This document shows, in pieces, positions 34,974 through 42,313 of a DNA stretch of 57,419 bases. Source of the DNA: JAVBSX01 sp051660685 (GTDB lineage: Bacteria > Planctomycetota > Planctomycetia > Pirellulales > Thermoguttaceae). The position numbers and the translations under genes are program-made. The notes under the pieces are model-generated. The model was given only the letters and a program-made list of their open reading frames with translations, did not search any database and was not told the DNA's origin. Within the stretch, counting starts at the first letter, position 1. Every line of letters starts with the position of its first letter. The stretch spans positions 1 through 57,419 of the forward strand of contig JBOFQB010000084.1 in NCBI GenBank assembly GCA_051660685.1, written 5' to 3'.

Positions 34974-36476
34974 ATGATGGTTTCTGCACAAGACACTTTT
35001 GAAGGGGTTTCTCAAGAGCCGGAAAAACTGAACATTGGCATTGACGTTAAGGAAGTTAGTTCCTGTGAACGTCATTTCAAGGTGACCGTTCCTCCTGAAG
35101 ACATTGAACGGTATTACACGTTGGAGTTCGACGAGTTGGAAGATACGGCGTATGTTCCCGGTTTCCGACAAGGAAAAGCACCTCGGAAATTGGTTGAAAA
35201 GCGGTTCCGCAAGGAAATTGCAGATCGCGTTAAAAGCAACCTCGTTATGGATTGTCTCGCGCAGGTCAATGAATCGACCGAGATGACGCCAATTGGCGAG
35301 CCGCAATTTAATTTCGGGGCGATTGTTCTTCCAGAAAATGGTCCACTTGTTTTTGAGTTTGACCTTGAAGTCCGACCTGAATTTGAACTGCCCAATTGGA
35401 AAGGTCTGAAACTGGAACGGCCGGTTCACGAGTTTGGCAAAAAGGACATTGACCGGGCAATTGAACGTGTTTTGGCCGATTACGGCAAGTTGGTTCCGAC
35501 AACGGACGCCGCACAACCGGGTGATTTCATTGTGACGAAACTGACTTTCACACATGAGGGTGTTGTTGTTTCCAAAGCGGAAGAGGAAACGATTCGGATT
35601 CGTCCGACTCTTTCCTTCCAAGACGGTTCGATCAAGGACTTTGACAAATTGATGACCGGGGTTGTTTCAGGTGATGTCCGAACGAGCAAAGCGATTCTTT
35701 CTCAGGATGCTCCGAATAGGGACTTACGAGGTCAGGAAGTTGAAGCGACTTTTGAAATTCTCGAAGTCAAAAAGCTGGAATTGCCGGAATTGAATAAGGA
35801 ATTTTTTGAACGGATTGGGGGATATGAGGACGAAGGAGAGTTCCGGGACGCGATTTTGGACATGTTGAAGCGTCAATTGGAGTATGAACAGCGACAACAG
35901 GCGAGACAGCAGGTAACGAAAGCGTTGACGGTCAGTGCAACTTGGGAACTTCCGCCGAAATTGTTGGAAGGTCAAGCTCAACGCGAGTTGACCCGGGCAG
36001 TCATGGAACTGCAACGAAGTGGTTTTTCGGAAGACCAGATTCGGGCGGAACTGAATTATCTGCGTCAGAATAGTCGTTTGGTTGTCGGTCAAGCGTTAAA
36101 GGAACACTTCATTCTCGAAAAGATTGCTGAGGTCGAGAACATTGAGGAAACGCAAGCGGACATTGACACAGAGATTGCGTTGATTGCCGCACAAAGTAAT
36201 TCGACACCTCGCCGTGTTCGGGCGCAAATTGAAAAACAGGGGAAGGATGATATACTGCGAAATCAGGTTATTGAGCGTAAGGTTCTTGATTTGATCCTTT
36301 CCAAAGCCGAATTTGTTGATGTTCCACTTGAGATGGACAGTGACGATGAAGAGGCGATTGATTGTGCAGCAGGGGGGGAAGAGATTCCAGAAGCGACCGA
36401 AGATGATCTCAAAGCAGCCCGAAAGGACGCAACGATTGAGCGGATGATTGATCCGAATGCTCGTGTTCAGGGATAA
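34974..36476 (+). CDS. tig: Trigger factor, ribosome-associated chaperone
   Basis: This 500-residue protein is somewhat longer than E. coli Tig (432). The N-terminal ribosome-binding domain carries the signature GFRQGKAP (63-70). The middle corresponds to the FKBP-type peptidyl-prolyl isomerase domain (about 165-260, starting near PGDFIVTKLTF). The rest is the helical chaperone cradle, with an acidic tail near 450-485. It binds nascent chains at the ribosome exit tunnel. ATG codons at 34974 and 34977 are both possible; AAGG lies about 10 bases upstream. Trigger factor genes often precede clpP and clpX, but here the operon neighbour is missing: the next genes are the BMC operon. Confidence 0.92.
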   Translation: MMVSAQDTFEGVSQEPEKLNIGIDVKEVSSCERHFKVTVPPEDIERYYTLEFDELEDTAYVPGFRQGKAPRKLVEKRFRKEIADRVKSNLVMDCLAQVNESTEMTPIGEPQFNFGAIVLPENGPLVFEFDLEVRPEFELPNWKGLKLERPVHEFGKKDIDRAIERVLADYGKLVPTTDAAQPGDFIVTKLTFTHEGVVVSKAEEETIRIRPTLSFQDGSIKDFDKLMTGVVSGDVRTSKAILSQDAPNRDLRGQEVEATFEILEVKKLELPELNKEFFERIGGYEDEGEFRDAILDMLKRQLEYEQRQQARQQVTKALTVSATWELPPKLLEGQAQRELTRAVMELQRSGFSEDQIRAELNYLRQNSRLVVGQALKEHFILEKIAEVENIEETQADIDTEIALIAAQSNSTPRRVRAQIEKQGKDDILRNQVIERKVLDLILSKAEFVDVPLEMDSDDEEAIDCAAGGEEIPEATEDDLKAARKDATIERMIDPNARVQG

Positions 36477-36485
36477 TTTTCTAAA

Positions 36486-36508
36486 ATTTGTCCGCTGTTT
36501 TGACAAAT
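36486..36508. repeat. ATTTGTC/GACAAAT inverted repeat after tig
   Basis: Perfect 7-bp arms (36486-36492 and 36502-36508) surround 9 bases, 10 bases past the tig stop. No T-run follows, so it is a poor terminator. The arms resemble the other TTGACA palindromes in this window. Confidence 0.35.
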
Positions 36509-36641
36509 AGTTCTGTTGACAGTGTTTCGACGAATTGCGGACGGTCATTTTTTTTGGAGGAAAAATCCTCTAATTTAGGGGTATAATACTCTGATTTGAG
36601 GGGTTTTAGGTAAATATTGTGAAAAAATTCTCTCTTTGACG

Positions 36642-36669
36642 TGGACAAAACCCAAAATGGGTGTAGAAT
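36642..36669 (+). promoter_or_regulatory. Promoter of candidate small RNA
   Basis: TGGACA (36642-36647), a 16-base spacer and TAGAAT (36664-36669) predict a transcript start near 36676, which is exactly where the outer stem of the structured RNA begins. TTGACG overlaps upstream at 36636 but would give a 22-base spacer. Confidence 0.5.
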
Positions 36670-36675
36670 GTGTGT

Positions 36676-36750
36676 AACGGCGTCGGTGATGCTGGTTGGA
36701 CGACTGAGAAGGGGCTGTCGTTTTCTTCCTCAACCGAACGCCGTTTTTTC
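36676..36750 (+). ncRNA. Candidate structured small RNA upstream of the BMC operon
   Basis: The predicted 75-base RNA starts at its own promoter's expected start site. It is closed by AACGGCG (36676-36682) pairing with CGCCGTT (36739-36745). The pairing can be extended by CGGT/ACCG across a one-base bulge. An inner hairpin has ACGAC (36700-36704) and GTCGT (36717-36721) around a purine loop with GAGAAGGGG. The outer stem runs directly into TTTTTTCTTTT, so it doubles as an intrinsic terminator. The window has no open frame across it, and the sequence matches no RNA family I recognise (not SRP RNA, tmRNA or a known riboswitch). It may be a trans-acting sRNA, or an attenuated leader of the BMC operon; the BMC start is about 470 bases further on. 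Confidence 0.5.
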
Positions 36751-36755
36751 TTTTC

Positions 36756-37217
36756 TTGAGATGTTCTCATTTCTTATTTTTTTTCGTTTTTTCTTTCCTT
36801 AAAATTTTTTTCGTTGAGACCTCCTTCTTGAAAACTTCCTACGTTAACACGGGTCGATCACGGATTGGGCACTTGAGAAAAAATGACATCCTTTTGTTCG
36901 ACCATTTCTTTGAACATCGCAATCCGGATGTATTCAGGAGCCGAATTGAACTTTGAACAGTGAGGACCTCGCAGATACTGTCAAGTTTGTCGAAAGATTT
37001 CGGCGTGTAATTTGCGTAAAATAGATAAATTGTCCGTGTTCTGTCAAATAACGCTCATGTCTTTGCCGATTATTTGACAAATCGCTCGAATCGGACCCAG
37101 AAAAATTGCATTTGCCCTTCTTTCGATTCGATGTTAGGAGAGTACGGTCTGTTCCGACAAAATGTCGGCCCGGATTTTCCATTCCCGTTCGTTCTGCGCC
37201 CTGACGCTTTTGAAAAT
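36756..37217. other. BMC operon upstream region
   Basis: This stretch of about 460 bases holds no gene apart from possible 5' extensions of pduL. It includes T-rich sequence after the sRNA terminator and a long perfect inverted repeat at 37042-37079. No strong sigma-70 promoter with a good spacer was found, so operon transcription may need an activator. Confidence 0.5.
37042..37079. promoter_or_regulatory. 10-bp inverted repeat upstream of pduL
   Basis: TGTCAAATAA (37042-37051) and TTATTTGACA (37070-37079) are perfect 10-bp arms separated by 18 bases, about 140 bases before the chosen pduL start. The centres of the two arms are 28 bases apart. It could be an operator for the BMC regulator or an RNA hairpin in the leader. 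Confidence 0.45.
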
Positions 37218-37943
37218 ATGGTCAATTTCAGTCCCAACCTCGAACGTTCTCAGATCGAACAAATTGTTCGCAACATAGTCCAGAATCGTTTTTCCGGCTC
37301 GCTTGAACAGTTGTTGCCCCACAAAATGCCAAATTGTGGACAATGCAGTCCGGTTTCAACGGTTCCAATCGCCCGGGAATTGGTTGTCAGTATTTCGGCC
37401 CGACATGTGCATCTTTCAGACGAACATGTCGAGATGCTGTTTGGAAAAGGAGCAACCTTGACTAAGATGAAAGACCTTTATCAGGACGGTTTTTTTGCGG
37501 CGGAAGAAACGGTTATGGTGATTGGACCGCGAAAACGGATGCTCCCAACAGTGAGGATTCTTGGTCCGACCCGACCTGCAACTCAGGTTGAATTGGCGTT
37601 TACCGACGCTATTTCGCTTGGAATTGATCCCCCTGTCCGCGAAAGTGGTCAAATCGCCGACTCCCCCGGTTGTGTTTTAGTCGGTCCCAAAGGAGTTGTT
37701 GAACTACATCAAGGGGTGATTCGGGCCGAACGACATGTCCATATGGGACCAAATGATGCAGCCTATTATGGAGTCAAGGACAAGGACCGAATGAATCTTC
37801 GTGTTCATTCCGGTTGCCCGACGGTTTTTGAAAATGTTCTCGTCCGAGTTGGTGAAAAAATCAAACTCGAAGTTCACCTAGATACCGATGAAGGAAATGG
37901 GTGTGATTTAGAACATGCAAGGAAAATAGAATTGTTCAAGTAA
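37218..37943 (+). CDS. pduL: PduL-type phosphotransacylase of the BMC
   Basis: PduL exchanges CoA and phosphate on an acyl group (here probably lactyl-CoA to lactyl-phosphate), recycling CoA inside the shell. The protein has 241 residues from ATG 37218. Two beta-barrel domains each carry an HxH metal motif: ARHVHL (H63, H65) and ERHVHMGP (H173, H175), the zinc-binding pattern of the family. Residues 8-25 form an amphipathic helix (IEQIVRNIVQNRF core), which resembles the N-terminal encapsulation peptide of other PduL proteins. That is why I prefer this start. ATG 37131 or TTG 37074 would add 29 or 48 unconserved residues. It is the first gene of the operon. Confidence 0.9.
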   Translation: MVNFSPNLERSQIEQIVRNIVQNRFSGSLEQLLPHKMPNCGQCSPVSTVPIARELVVSISARHVHLSDEHVEMLFGKGATLTKMKDLYQDGFFAAEETVMVIGPRKRMLPTVRILGPTRPATQVELAFTDAISLGIDPPVRESGQIADSPGCVLVGPKGVVELHQGVIRAERHVHMGPNDAAYYGVKDKDRMNLRVHSGCPTVFENVLVRVGEKIKLEVHLDTDEGNGCDLEHARKIELFK

Positions 37944-37992
37944 AACGTTAAGAATAAACCTTCTCACCTTTTTTACCTTTTAGGAGAAAAAT

Positions 37993-38295
37993 ATGGCCAA
38001 AACAATGGAAGCACTCGGAATGCTCGAAGTGAAAGGGTTCGTTACCCTGATCGAAGCATCTGATGCAATGATGAAAGCAGCAAACGTCCAATTTCTGGGT
38101 TGGGATAAAGTCGGAAGCGGTTTGGCGAGTGTCTTCATTACCGGAGATGTTGCAGCTGTTAAAGCAGCAACAGATGCAGGAGCAGCAGCAGCGGGACGGA
38201 TTGGCGAAGTAACGAGCGTCCAAGTGATTCCGCGCCCGCATGAAGAAATCAGCAAAATTCTTCCGGTTCCCGGCAAAACGGGAAAAGCGGACTGA
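37993..38295 (+). CDS. BMC-H hexameric shell protein 1
   Basis: This 100-residue protein has a single BMC (Pf00936) domain. It starts EALGMLEVKGFVTLIEASDAMMKAANV and contains VFITGDVAAVKAATDAGAAAA and the end strand VIPRPHEEI, the classic hexamer fold that tiles shell facets. The loop that lines the hexamer pore lies near GWDKVGSG. A short tail after PRPHEEI is extra. TAGGAG lies 6 bases before ATG 37993, the strongest ribosome site in the operon, which suits an abundant shell protein. It lies 49 bases after pduL. Confidence 0.95.
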   Translation: MAKTMEALGMLEVKGFVTLIEASDAMMKAANVQFLGWDKVGSGLASVFITGDVAAVKAATDAGAAAAGRIGEVTSVQVIPRPHEEISKILPVPGKTGKAD

Positions 38296-38385
38296 AAGGG
38301 CAAGAAGGTAGGAGGTAGAAGGTAGAAGAGAAATACATTTCAACTTTTTTCTTCGATTCGACGTAAAACCCCGACCTTTAAGCTG

Positions 38386-38401
38386 TCTCACTTCAGTGAG
38401 A
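38386..38401 (+). other. Hairpin between the two BMC-H genes
   Basis: TCTCAC and GTGAGA form a perfect 6-bp stem around TTCA within the 163-base gap. No T-run follows, so it is not a terminator. It could protect the upstream mRNA end and raise the yield of the first shell protein. The gap also holds GGTAGGAGGTAGAAGG-type repeats. Confidence 0.35.
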
Positions 38402-38458
38402 ACCGTTGATTTGTACATCCCACATTCAAATACTTAAACATCTAACCTCATAATACAG

Positions 38459-38728
38459 ATGCAAGACGCAATTGGTTTAGTTGAAACAAAAGGTCTGGTT
38501 CCGCTTGTTGAAGCAACAGATGCAATGTCCAAAGCGGCAAATGTCGCAATTGTCAAACGAATTCAAATCGGAGGAGGTCTCGTAACGACCGTCGTCCGGG
38601 GTGATGTCGGCAGTGTTCGCGCTGCTGTTGAAGCAGGTGCTAATGCCGCTTCACAAGTTGGAGAACTTGTTGCAAGTCATGTGATTCCAAGACCGGCAGA
38701 TGGACTCGTTGCCGCTTATCTCAGTTAA
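38459..38728 (+). CDS. BMC-H hexameric shell protein 2
   Basis: This 89-residue single BMC domain is a paralogue of the preceding shell protein. It shows the same layout (AIGLVETKGLVPLVEATDAMSKAANV, VVRGDVGSVRAAVEAGANAA, HVIPRPADGL). The pore-side loop reads RIQIGGGLV and differs from that of the first paralogue, so the two hexamers may pass different metabolites. No Shine-Dalgarno precedes ATG 38459. The gene lies 163 bases after the first BMC-H and 53 before the kinase. BMC-T trimers are absent from this locus. Confidence 0.95.
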   Translation: MQDAIGLVETKGLVPLVEATDAMSKAANVAIVKRIQIGGGLVTTVVRGDVGSVRAAVEAGANAASQVGELVASHVIPRPADGLVAAYLS

Positions 38729-38781
38729 TTTTTGGTTGTTTGTCCGTTCTGTCGTTTGACCGTTTTGATTTTTGACCGCTT

Positions 38782-39978
38782 ATGAAAATCCTTGTTGCGA
38801 ATCTCGGTTCAACCAGTTTCAAATACTCGTTGTTTGACATGTCAGATGAGTCTGTACTCGCTCGCGGTCGCGTTGAACGGATCGGCGAGATGAGCAGTCC
38901 TTGTCAGGTTGAAATCAAGGGGCAGAAAATGACGCAGGATGCTGCTGTTCCCGATCATGCGGTTGCGGTTCGGCAGTGTCTCGCACAATTGACGGATTCA
39001 AAAACCGGTTGTTTGAAGGAAACATCGGAAGTGTCCGCAATCGGTTTCAAAGCGGTTCATGCTCTCGGTTATTCCGGCGTTCAACGGGTCAATGCAGCAT
39101 TACTCGATGCAATGGAAGAACTGAATGATGTTATGCCCGCTCACAATCCGCCTTATGTTCGCGCAATGCGGCTGTTGAATGAACGGTTGCCCGAAATACC
39201 CCTTGTTGCTGCATTTGAAACCGGGTTTCATCAGACGATTCCTGATCGTAACCGCTATTATGGTGTTCCTTGTAAATGGGCGAAAGAATACGGCGTCGTT
39301 CGGTTTGGGTTTCATGGGGCTTCACATCGTTACATTGCTGAACGGACTTCGCAGTTGTTCGGACGTGATGATTTGAAAGTCATTTCCTGTCATTTAGGCG
39401 GTTCCAGTTCGCTTTGTGCAATCAACGCCGGAAAAAGTGTTGCAACGAGTATGGGGAGTAGTGCTCAGACCGGATTGTTTCATAATAATCGGGTTGGGGA
39501 CTTTGACCCCTTTATGTTGCCCCTTTTGATGAAAAAGTTGAATCTTTCTCTTGAAGAGTTGCTCAAGTATTTGGCAACCAAATGCGGTTTTCTCGGTTTG
39601 AGCGGCGTAAGCGGCGATTTGCGAGATGTTATGGAATCGACTCAACAGGGGAATGATGAGGCGGGATTGTCTTTGGAGGTCTTTGTCGGCGACATTCGCA
39701 AGTATTTAGGGGCGTATCTCGTTGAATTAGGCGGGGTTGATGCTCTTATTTTTACAGGAGGAATTGGCGAGTATCAACAACAACTTCGAGCGAGAGTTTG
39801 CGCCAATTTGGAGAATCTTGGGATCGTTTTGGATTCAGAGAAAAACGAACAAGTTTTTGGAAGTGAATCACCGATTCATTGTGAGAGGAGTCGCTCGCAA
39901 ATTTGGGTGATTCCGACGAATGAAGAGTTAATTGTTGCCCGACAAACGCGAGAGAACATTTTAGGAGATAAGGGATAA
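38782..39978 (+). CDS. ackA: Acetate/lactate-type kinase of the BMC (divergent AckA)
   Basis: This 398-residue protein of the ASKHA kinase family makes ATP from an acyl-phosphate. Recognisable blocks are the N-terminal NLGSTSFKYSLF, FETGFHQT, FGFHGASH (H178), HLGGSSS, RVGDFDP, FTGGIGEY and NEEL. Compared with Methanosarcina thermophila AckA, several active-site positions differ: R91 is K90, D148 is E146, and N211 is G207. The usual HRVVHGG reads FKAVHALG. This fits a specialised PVM clade that may act on lactyl-phosphate rather than acetyl-phosphate. No encapsulation helix is seen, so the kinase may work outside the shell. Its stop overlaps an ATG (39978) of the next open frame. Confidence 0.88.
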   Translation: MKILVANLGSTSFKYSLFDMSDESVLARGRVERIGEMSSPCQVEIKGQKMTQDAAVPDHAVAVRQCLAQLTDSKTGCLKETSEVSAIGFKAVHALGYSGVQRVNAALLDAMEELNDVMPAHNPPYVRAMRLLNERLPEIPLVAAFETGFHQTIPDRNRYYGVPCKWAKEYGVVRFGFHGASHRYIAERTSQLFGRDDLKVISCHLGGSSSLCAINAGKSVATSMGSSAQTGLFHNNRVGDFDPFMLPLLMKKLNLSLEELLKYLATKCGFLGLSGVSGDLRDVMESTQQGNDEAGLSLEVFVGDIRKYLGAYLVELGGVDALIFTGGIGEYQQQLRARVCANLENLGIVLDSEKNEQVFGSESPIHCERSRSQIWVIPTNEELIVARQTRENILGDKG

Positions 39979-40067
39979 TGAGGCGGATATTGGGAAGAAA
40001 CCCTTCTTCTCCGTCCCTTCTAACAAAACCCTTTGTCTTGGACCCTCAACCCCTTTTTCCTAATCCG

Positions 40068-40376
40068 ATGTTTGTTGCAAAAGTAGTCGGTTCAATGGTC
40101 GCAACGCAAAAAGTGGACTCAATGGTCGGTCATAAACTGCTCGTCATTGAACCTTATCGAATCAATCCTGAAACACGAAATGACATGATAACAACGGGGC
40201 GGACCCTGATCGCCGTTGATACTGTTGGTTCAGGAGAAGGGGAAATGGTTTTCGTCGTTCAAGGGTCAAGTGCCCGTTTGACACCTGAAACCAAAACCTT
40301 GCCGGTTGACGCAACAATTATCGGGATTGTGGATTCAATCCAATTGGGTAAATTGACGATAAAAATGGATGTTTAG
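40068..40376 (+). CDS. BMC-P pentameric vertex protein 1 (EutN/CcmL family)
   Basis: This 102-residue protein forms pentamers that cap the vertices of the shell. The family start is FVAKVVGSMVATQK, followed by LLVIEP, LIAVDTVGSGEGEMVFVVQGSSAR and the closing VDATIIGIVDSI. I choose ATG 40068, because family similarity begins there and the preceding bases (ACCCCTTTTTCCTAATCC) are the C-rich spacer type found before other genes. The open frame reaches back to ATG 39978, overlapping the kinase stop, which may assist translational coupling. Confidence 0.92.
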   Translation: MFVAKVVGSMVATQKVDSMVGHKLLVIEPYRINPETRNDMITTGRTLIAVDTVGSGEGEMVFVVQGSSARLTPETKTLPVDATIIGIVDSIQLGKLTIKMDV

Positions 40377-40498
40377 TCACCTAGTCACAGTCACAATGTT
40401 CTAACAGAATTTTCTCAACAGAGTACAACAAATACAGGGAGTCTTGTTTGCCGATTTGGCGGGACATGTTCCTTTACACCTTGCGCTTTAGAATTACC

Positions 40499-41929
40499 AT
40501 GATAATGCAAATTAACGAATCACTTGTTCGCAATGTCGTTGAAGAAGTTCTCTCCCGAATTTCTTCGCCCGGTTATGTCAGTACCCCCAATTATTCGGGC
40601 CGATTCGGTCAATTCACCTGCGCTAAGGAAGCGGTTGCAGCCGCAAAAGAAGCATTTGAACAATTATCGGAACGGACAATTGCTGAACGGAAAAAAATTC
40701 TGTCCATTATCCGAAAAATTGTGATTGAACAATGTGTTGAACTGGGGACAATGGAGATGAACGAAACAAAAATCGGTCGTCTGCCGCATAAAATCGACAA
40801 ACTACAAAATGTCGGTCATAATGCTCCAGGTGTTGAATTTCTCAAAAGTGAAGTCTTTAGCGGGGATCACGGTTTAACCGTTATTGAATTTGCCCCTTTT
40901 GGCGTGATTGGGGCAATTACACCTGTTACACATTCACTTCCAACAATTGCCAATAATGCGGTCAACATGATTGCATCTGGGAATACACTTGTCGTGAATC
41001 CACATCCAAGCGGAAAACGGGTTGCAGCAGAAGGGGTTATGCGTTTTAACCGGGCGATATATCAAGAACATGGAATTGACAATTTGATCTGTGTGATTAC
41101 GGAACCGACGTTGGAATCGGCTGATATTATTTTTCAGCACAAAGACGTCAATTTGCTTGTTGTAACAGGAGGTCCTGCTGTTGCGCGTGCTGCTCTTTCA
41201 CAAAAGAAAAGGGCAATTGTCGCGGGACCGGGAAATCCCCCGGTTGTTGTTGATGAAACGGCGGATTTGGATCGGGCTGCAAAAGCGATTATCAAAGGGG
41301 CCTCTTATGATAACAATCTACTTTGCATTGCCGAAAAAGAGGTTTTCGTTGTTCAATCAGTTTTTGATAAGATGATGCAAGCAATGGAGCGGGCTGGAGC
41401 AGTCCGACTTAATGCAGCTGAAACGGATTTAATGACACGCCGGGGAATTACAACGGTTGGAGAGGGGGAAAAGAAACATGATGTTCCGTCCCGCGAATTT
41501 TTGGGGAAAGATGCGAAAGTTCTTGCAGCCGGAATTGGCAAGAACATTTCCGGGGATGTCGAACTTTTATTTGGCGAGACCGACGAACATAACCCTTTTG
41601 TAACGGTTGAACAGATGATGCCGTTTGTCCCGTTCATTCCCGTTAAAAACATTGAACAGGGAATTGCCCTTGCCAAAAAATACGAACATGGATTCAGGCA
41701 TACAGCGATTATTCATTCGAGTAATGTTTATAACATGACTAAAATGGGGAAAGAGCTGGATGTGACGATTTTTGTCAAGAACGGACCTTGTATGGCGGGA
41801 TTGGGAGGAGGAGGAGAAGGTTATCCTTCTTTTTCGATTGCCGGACCGACAGGAGAGGGGATTACGACGCCGCTTACCTTTACGCGACAACGACGTTGTG
41901 CTCTTGTTGATGCTCTTCACATTTTGTAA
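40499..41929 (+). CDS. CoA-acylating aldehyde dehydrogenase of the BMC (PduP/EutE type)
   Basis: It oxidises an aldehyde, probably lactaldehyde, to acyl-CoA with NAD+ inside the shell. The protein has about 476 residues. Residues 7-21 (ESLVRNVVEEVLSRI) form the N-terminal encapsulation helix. A linker follows, then the dehydrogenase fold from about residue 40. The catalytic cysteine is C276 in NNLLCIAEK, the pattern of PduP/EutE. APFGVIGAITPVTH and PSGKRVA are cofactor-binding blocks. Starts at ATG 40499 or 40505 are equally possible; the frame is open from 40448. An alcohol dehydrogenase that would recycle NADH inside the shell is not in this operon. Confidence 0.93.
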   Translation: MIMQINESLVRNVVEEVLSRISSPGYVSTPNYSGRFGQFTCAKEAVAAAKEAFEQLSERTIAERKKILSIIRKIVIEQCVELGTMEMNETKIGRLPHKIDKLQNVGHNAPGVEFLKSEVFSGDHGLTVIEFAPFGVIGAITPVTHSLPTIANNAVNMIASGNTLVVNPHPSGKRVAAEGVMRFNRAIYQEHGIDNLICVITEPTLESADIIFQHKDVNLLVVTGGPAVARAALSQKKRAIVAGPGNPPVVVDETADLDRAAKAIIKGASYDNNLLCIAEKEVFVVQSVFDKMMQAMERAGAVRLNAAETDLMTRRGITTVGEGEKKHDVPSREFLGKDAKVLAAGIGKNISGDVELLFGETDEHNPFVTVEQMMPFVPFIPVKNIEQGIALAKKYEHGFRHTAIIHSSNVYNMTKMGKELDVTIFVKNGPCMAGLGGGGEGYPSFSIAGPTGEGITTPLTFTRQRRCALVDALHIL

Positions 41930-41941
41930 TAAGGAAACGTC

Positions 41942-42178
41942 ATGCTTCTTGGTAAGGTGATTGGACATACAACGGCGACGATGAAACATCCGACACTTAC
42001 AGGTTGGAAAATGCTCATTGTTCAACCGCAAGACGGAGAACCGGTTATTGCAATTGACACACTTGGAGCAGGATCGGGAATGGAGGTGTTGATTTCAAGT
42101 GACGGAAAATTTACAGCCGAACAGGTTGGGACCCCTGCAACCCCAATTCGTTGGTCCGTGATCGGAATCAAGGGATAA
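41942..42178 (+). CDS. BMC-P pentameric vertex protein 2
   Basis: This 78-residue EutN/CcmL-family protein is the shortest of the three here. It starts with LGKVIGHTTATMKHPTLTGWKM, continues LIVQP and IAIDTLGAGSGMEVLISSDG, and ends with SVIGIKG. AAGGAA precedes ATG 41942 by about 7 bases, and the gene lies only 12 bases after the dehydrogenase, so the two are co-translated. Three BMC-P paralogues in one operon is known for PVM loci and may let vertices differ. Confidence 0.93.
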   Translation: MLLGKVIGHTTATMKHPTLTGWKMLIVQPQDGEPVIAIDTLGAGSGMEVLISSDGKFTAEQVGTPATPIRWSVIGIKG

Positions 42179-42203
42179 AAATGGTATTGAAAAGACAGGT
42201 CAT

Positions 42204-42234
42204 TTGTTGTTGTTGTTGTTGTTGACAATTGTCA
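42204..42234. repeat. (TTG)7 run ending in a TGACAATTGTCA palindrome
   Basis: Seven TTG units (42204-42224) run into the perfect 12-bp palindrome TGACAATTGTCA (42223-42234), between a BMC-P gene and the unknown BMC gene. The palindrome is another of the TTGACA type. Confidence 0.55.
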
Positions 42235-42259
42235 GGTTCCCCGTTTTTACGTCCCGAAT

Positions 42260-42312
42260 GACCCCTTTTCCCAAATCCCTACACACCCTATCCCCTATCC
42301 CCTATTCCCTAC
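42260..42312. repeat. C-rich CCCTATT-type spacer before the unknown BMC gene
   Basis: ACCCTATCCCCTATCCCCTA units run to the base before ATG 42314, where a Shine-Dalgarno would normally stand. It is the clearest example of the spacer class. Confidence 0.6.
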
Positions 42313-42313
42313 A

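Noticed and set aside
36486..36508. Terminator of the trigger factor gene
   Set aside because: A perfect stem is present but no T-run follows it.
37074..37217. Longer pduL from TTG 37074 or ATG 37131
   Set aside because: The targeting helix is normally close to the N-terminus and the added residues show no pattern. The TTG also lies in the inverted repeat.
39978..40067. Start of the first BMC-P at ATG 39978
   Set aside because: The extra 30 residues are translated from C-rich spacer and lie before the family start.
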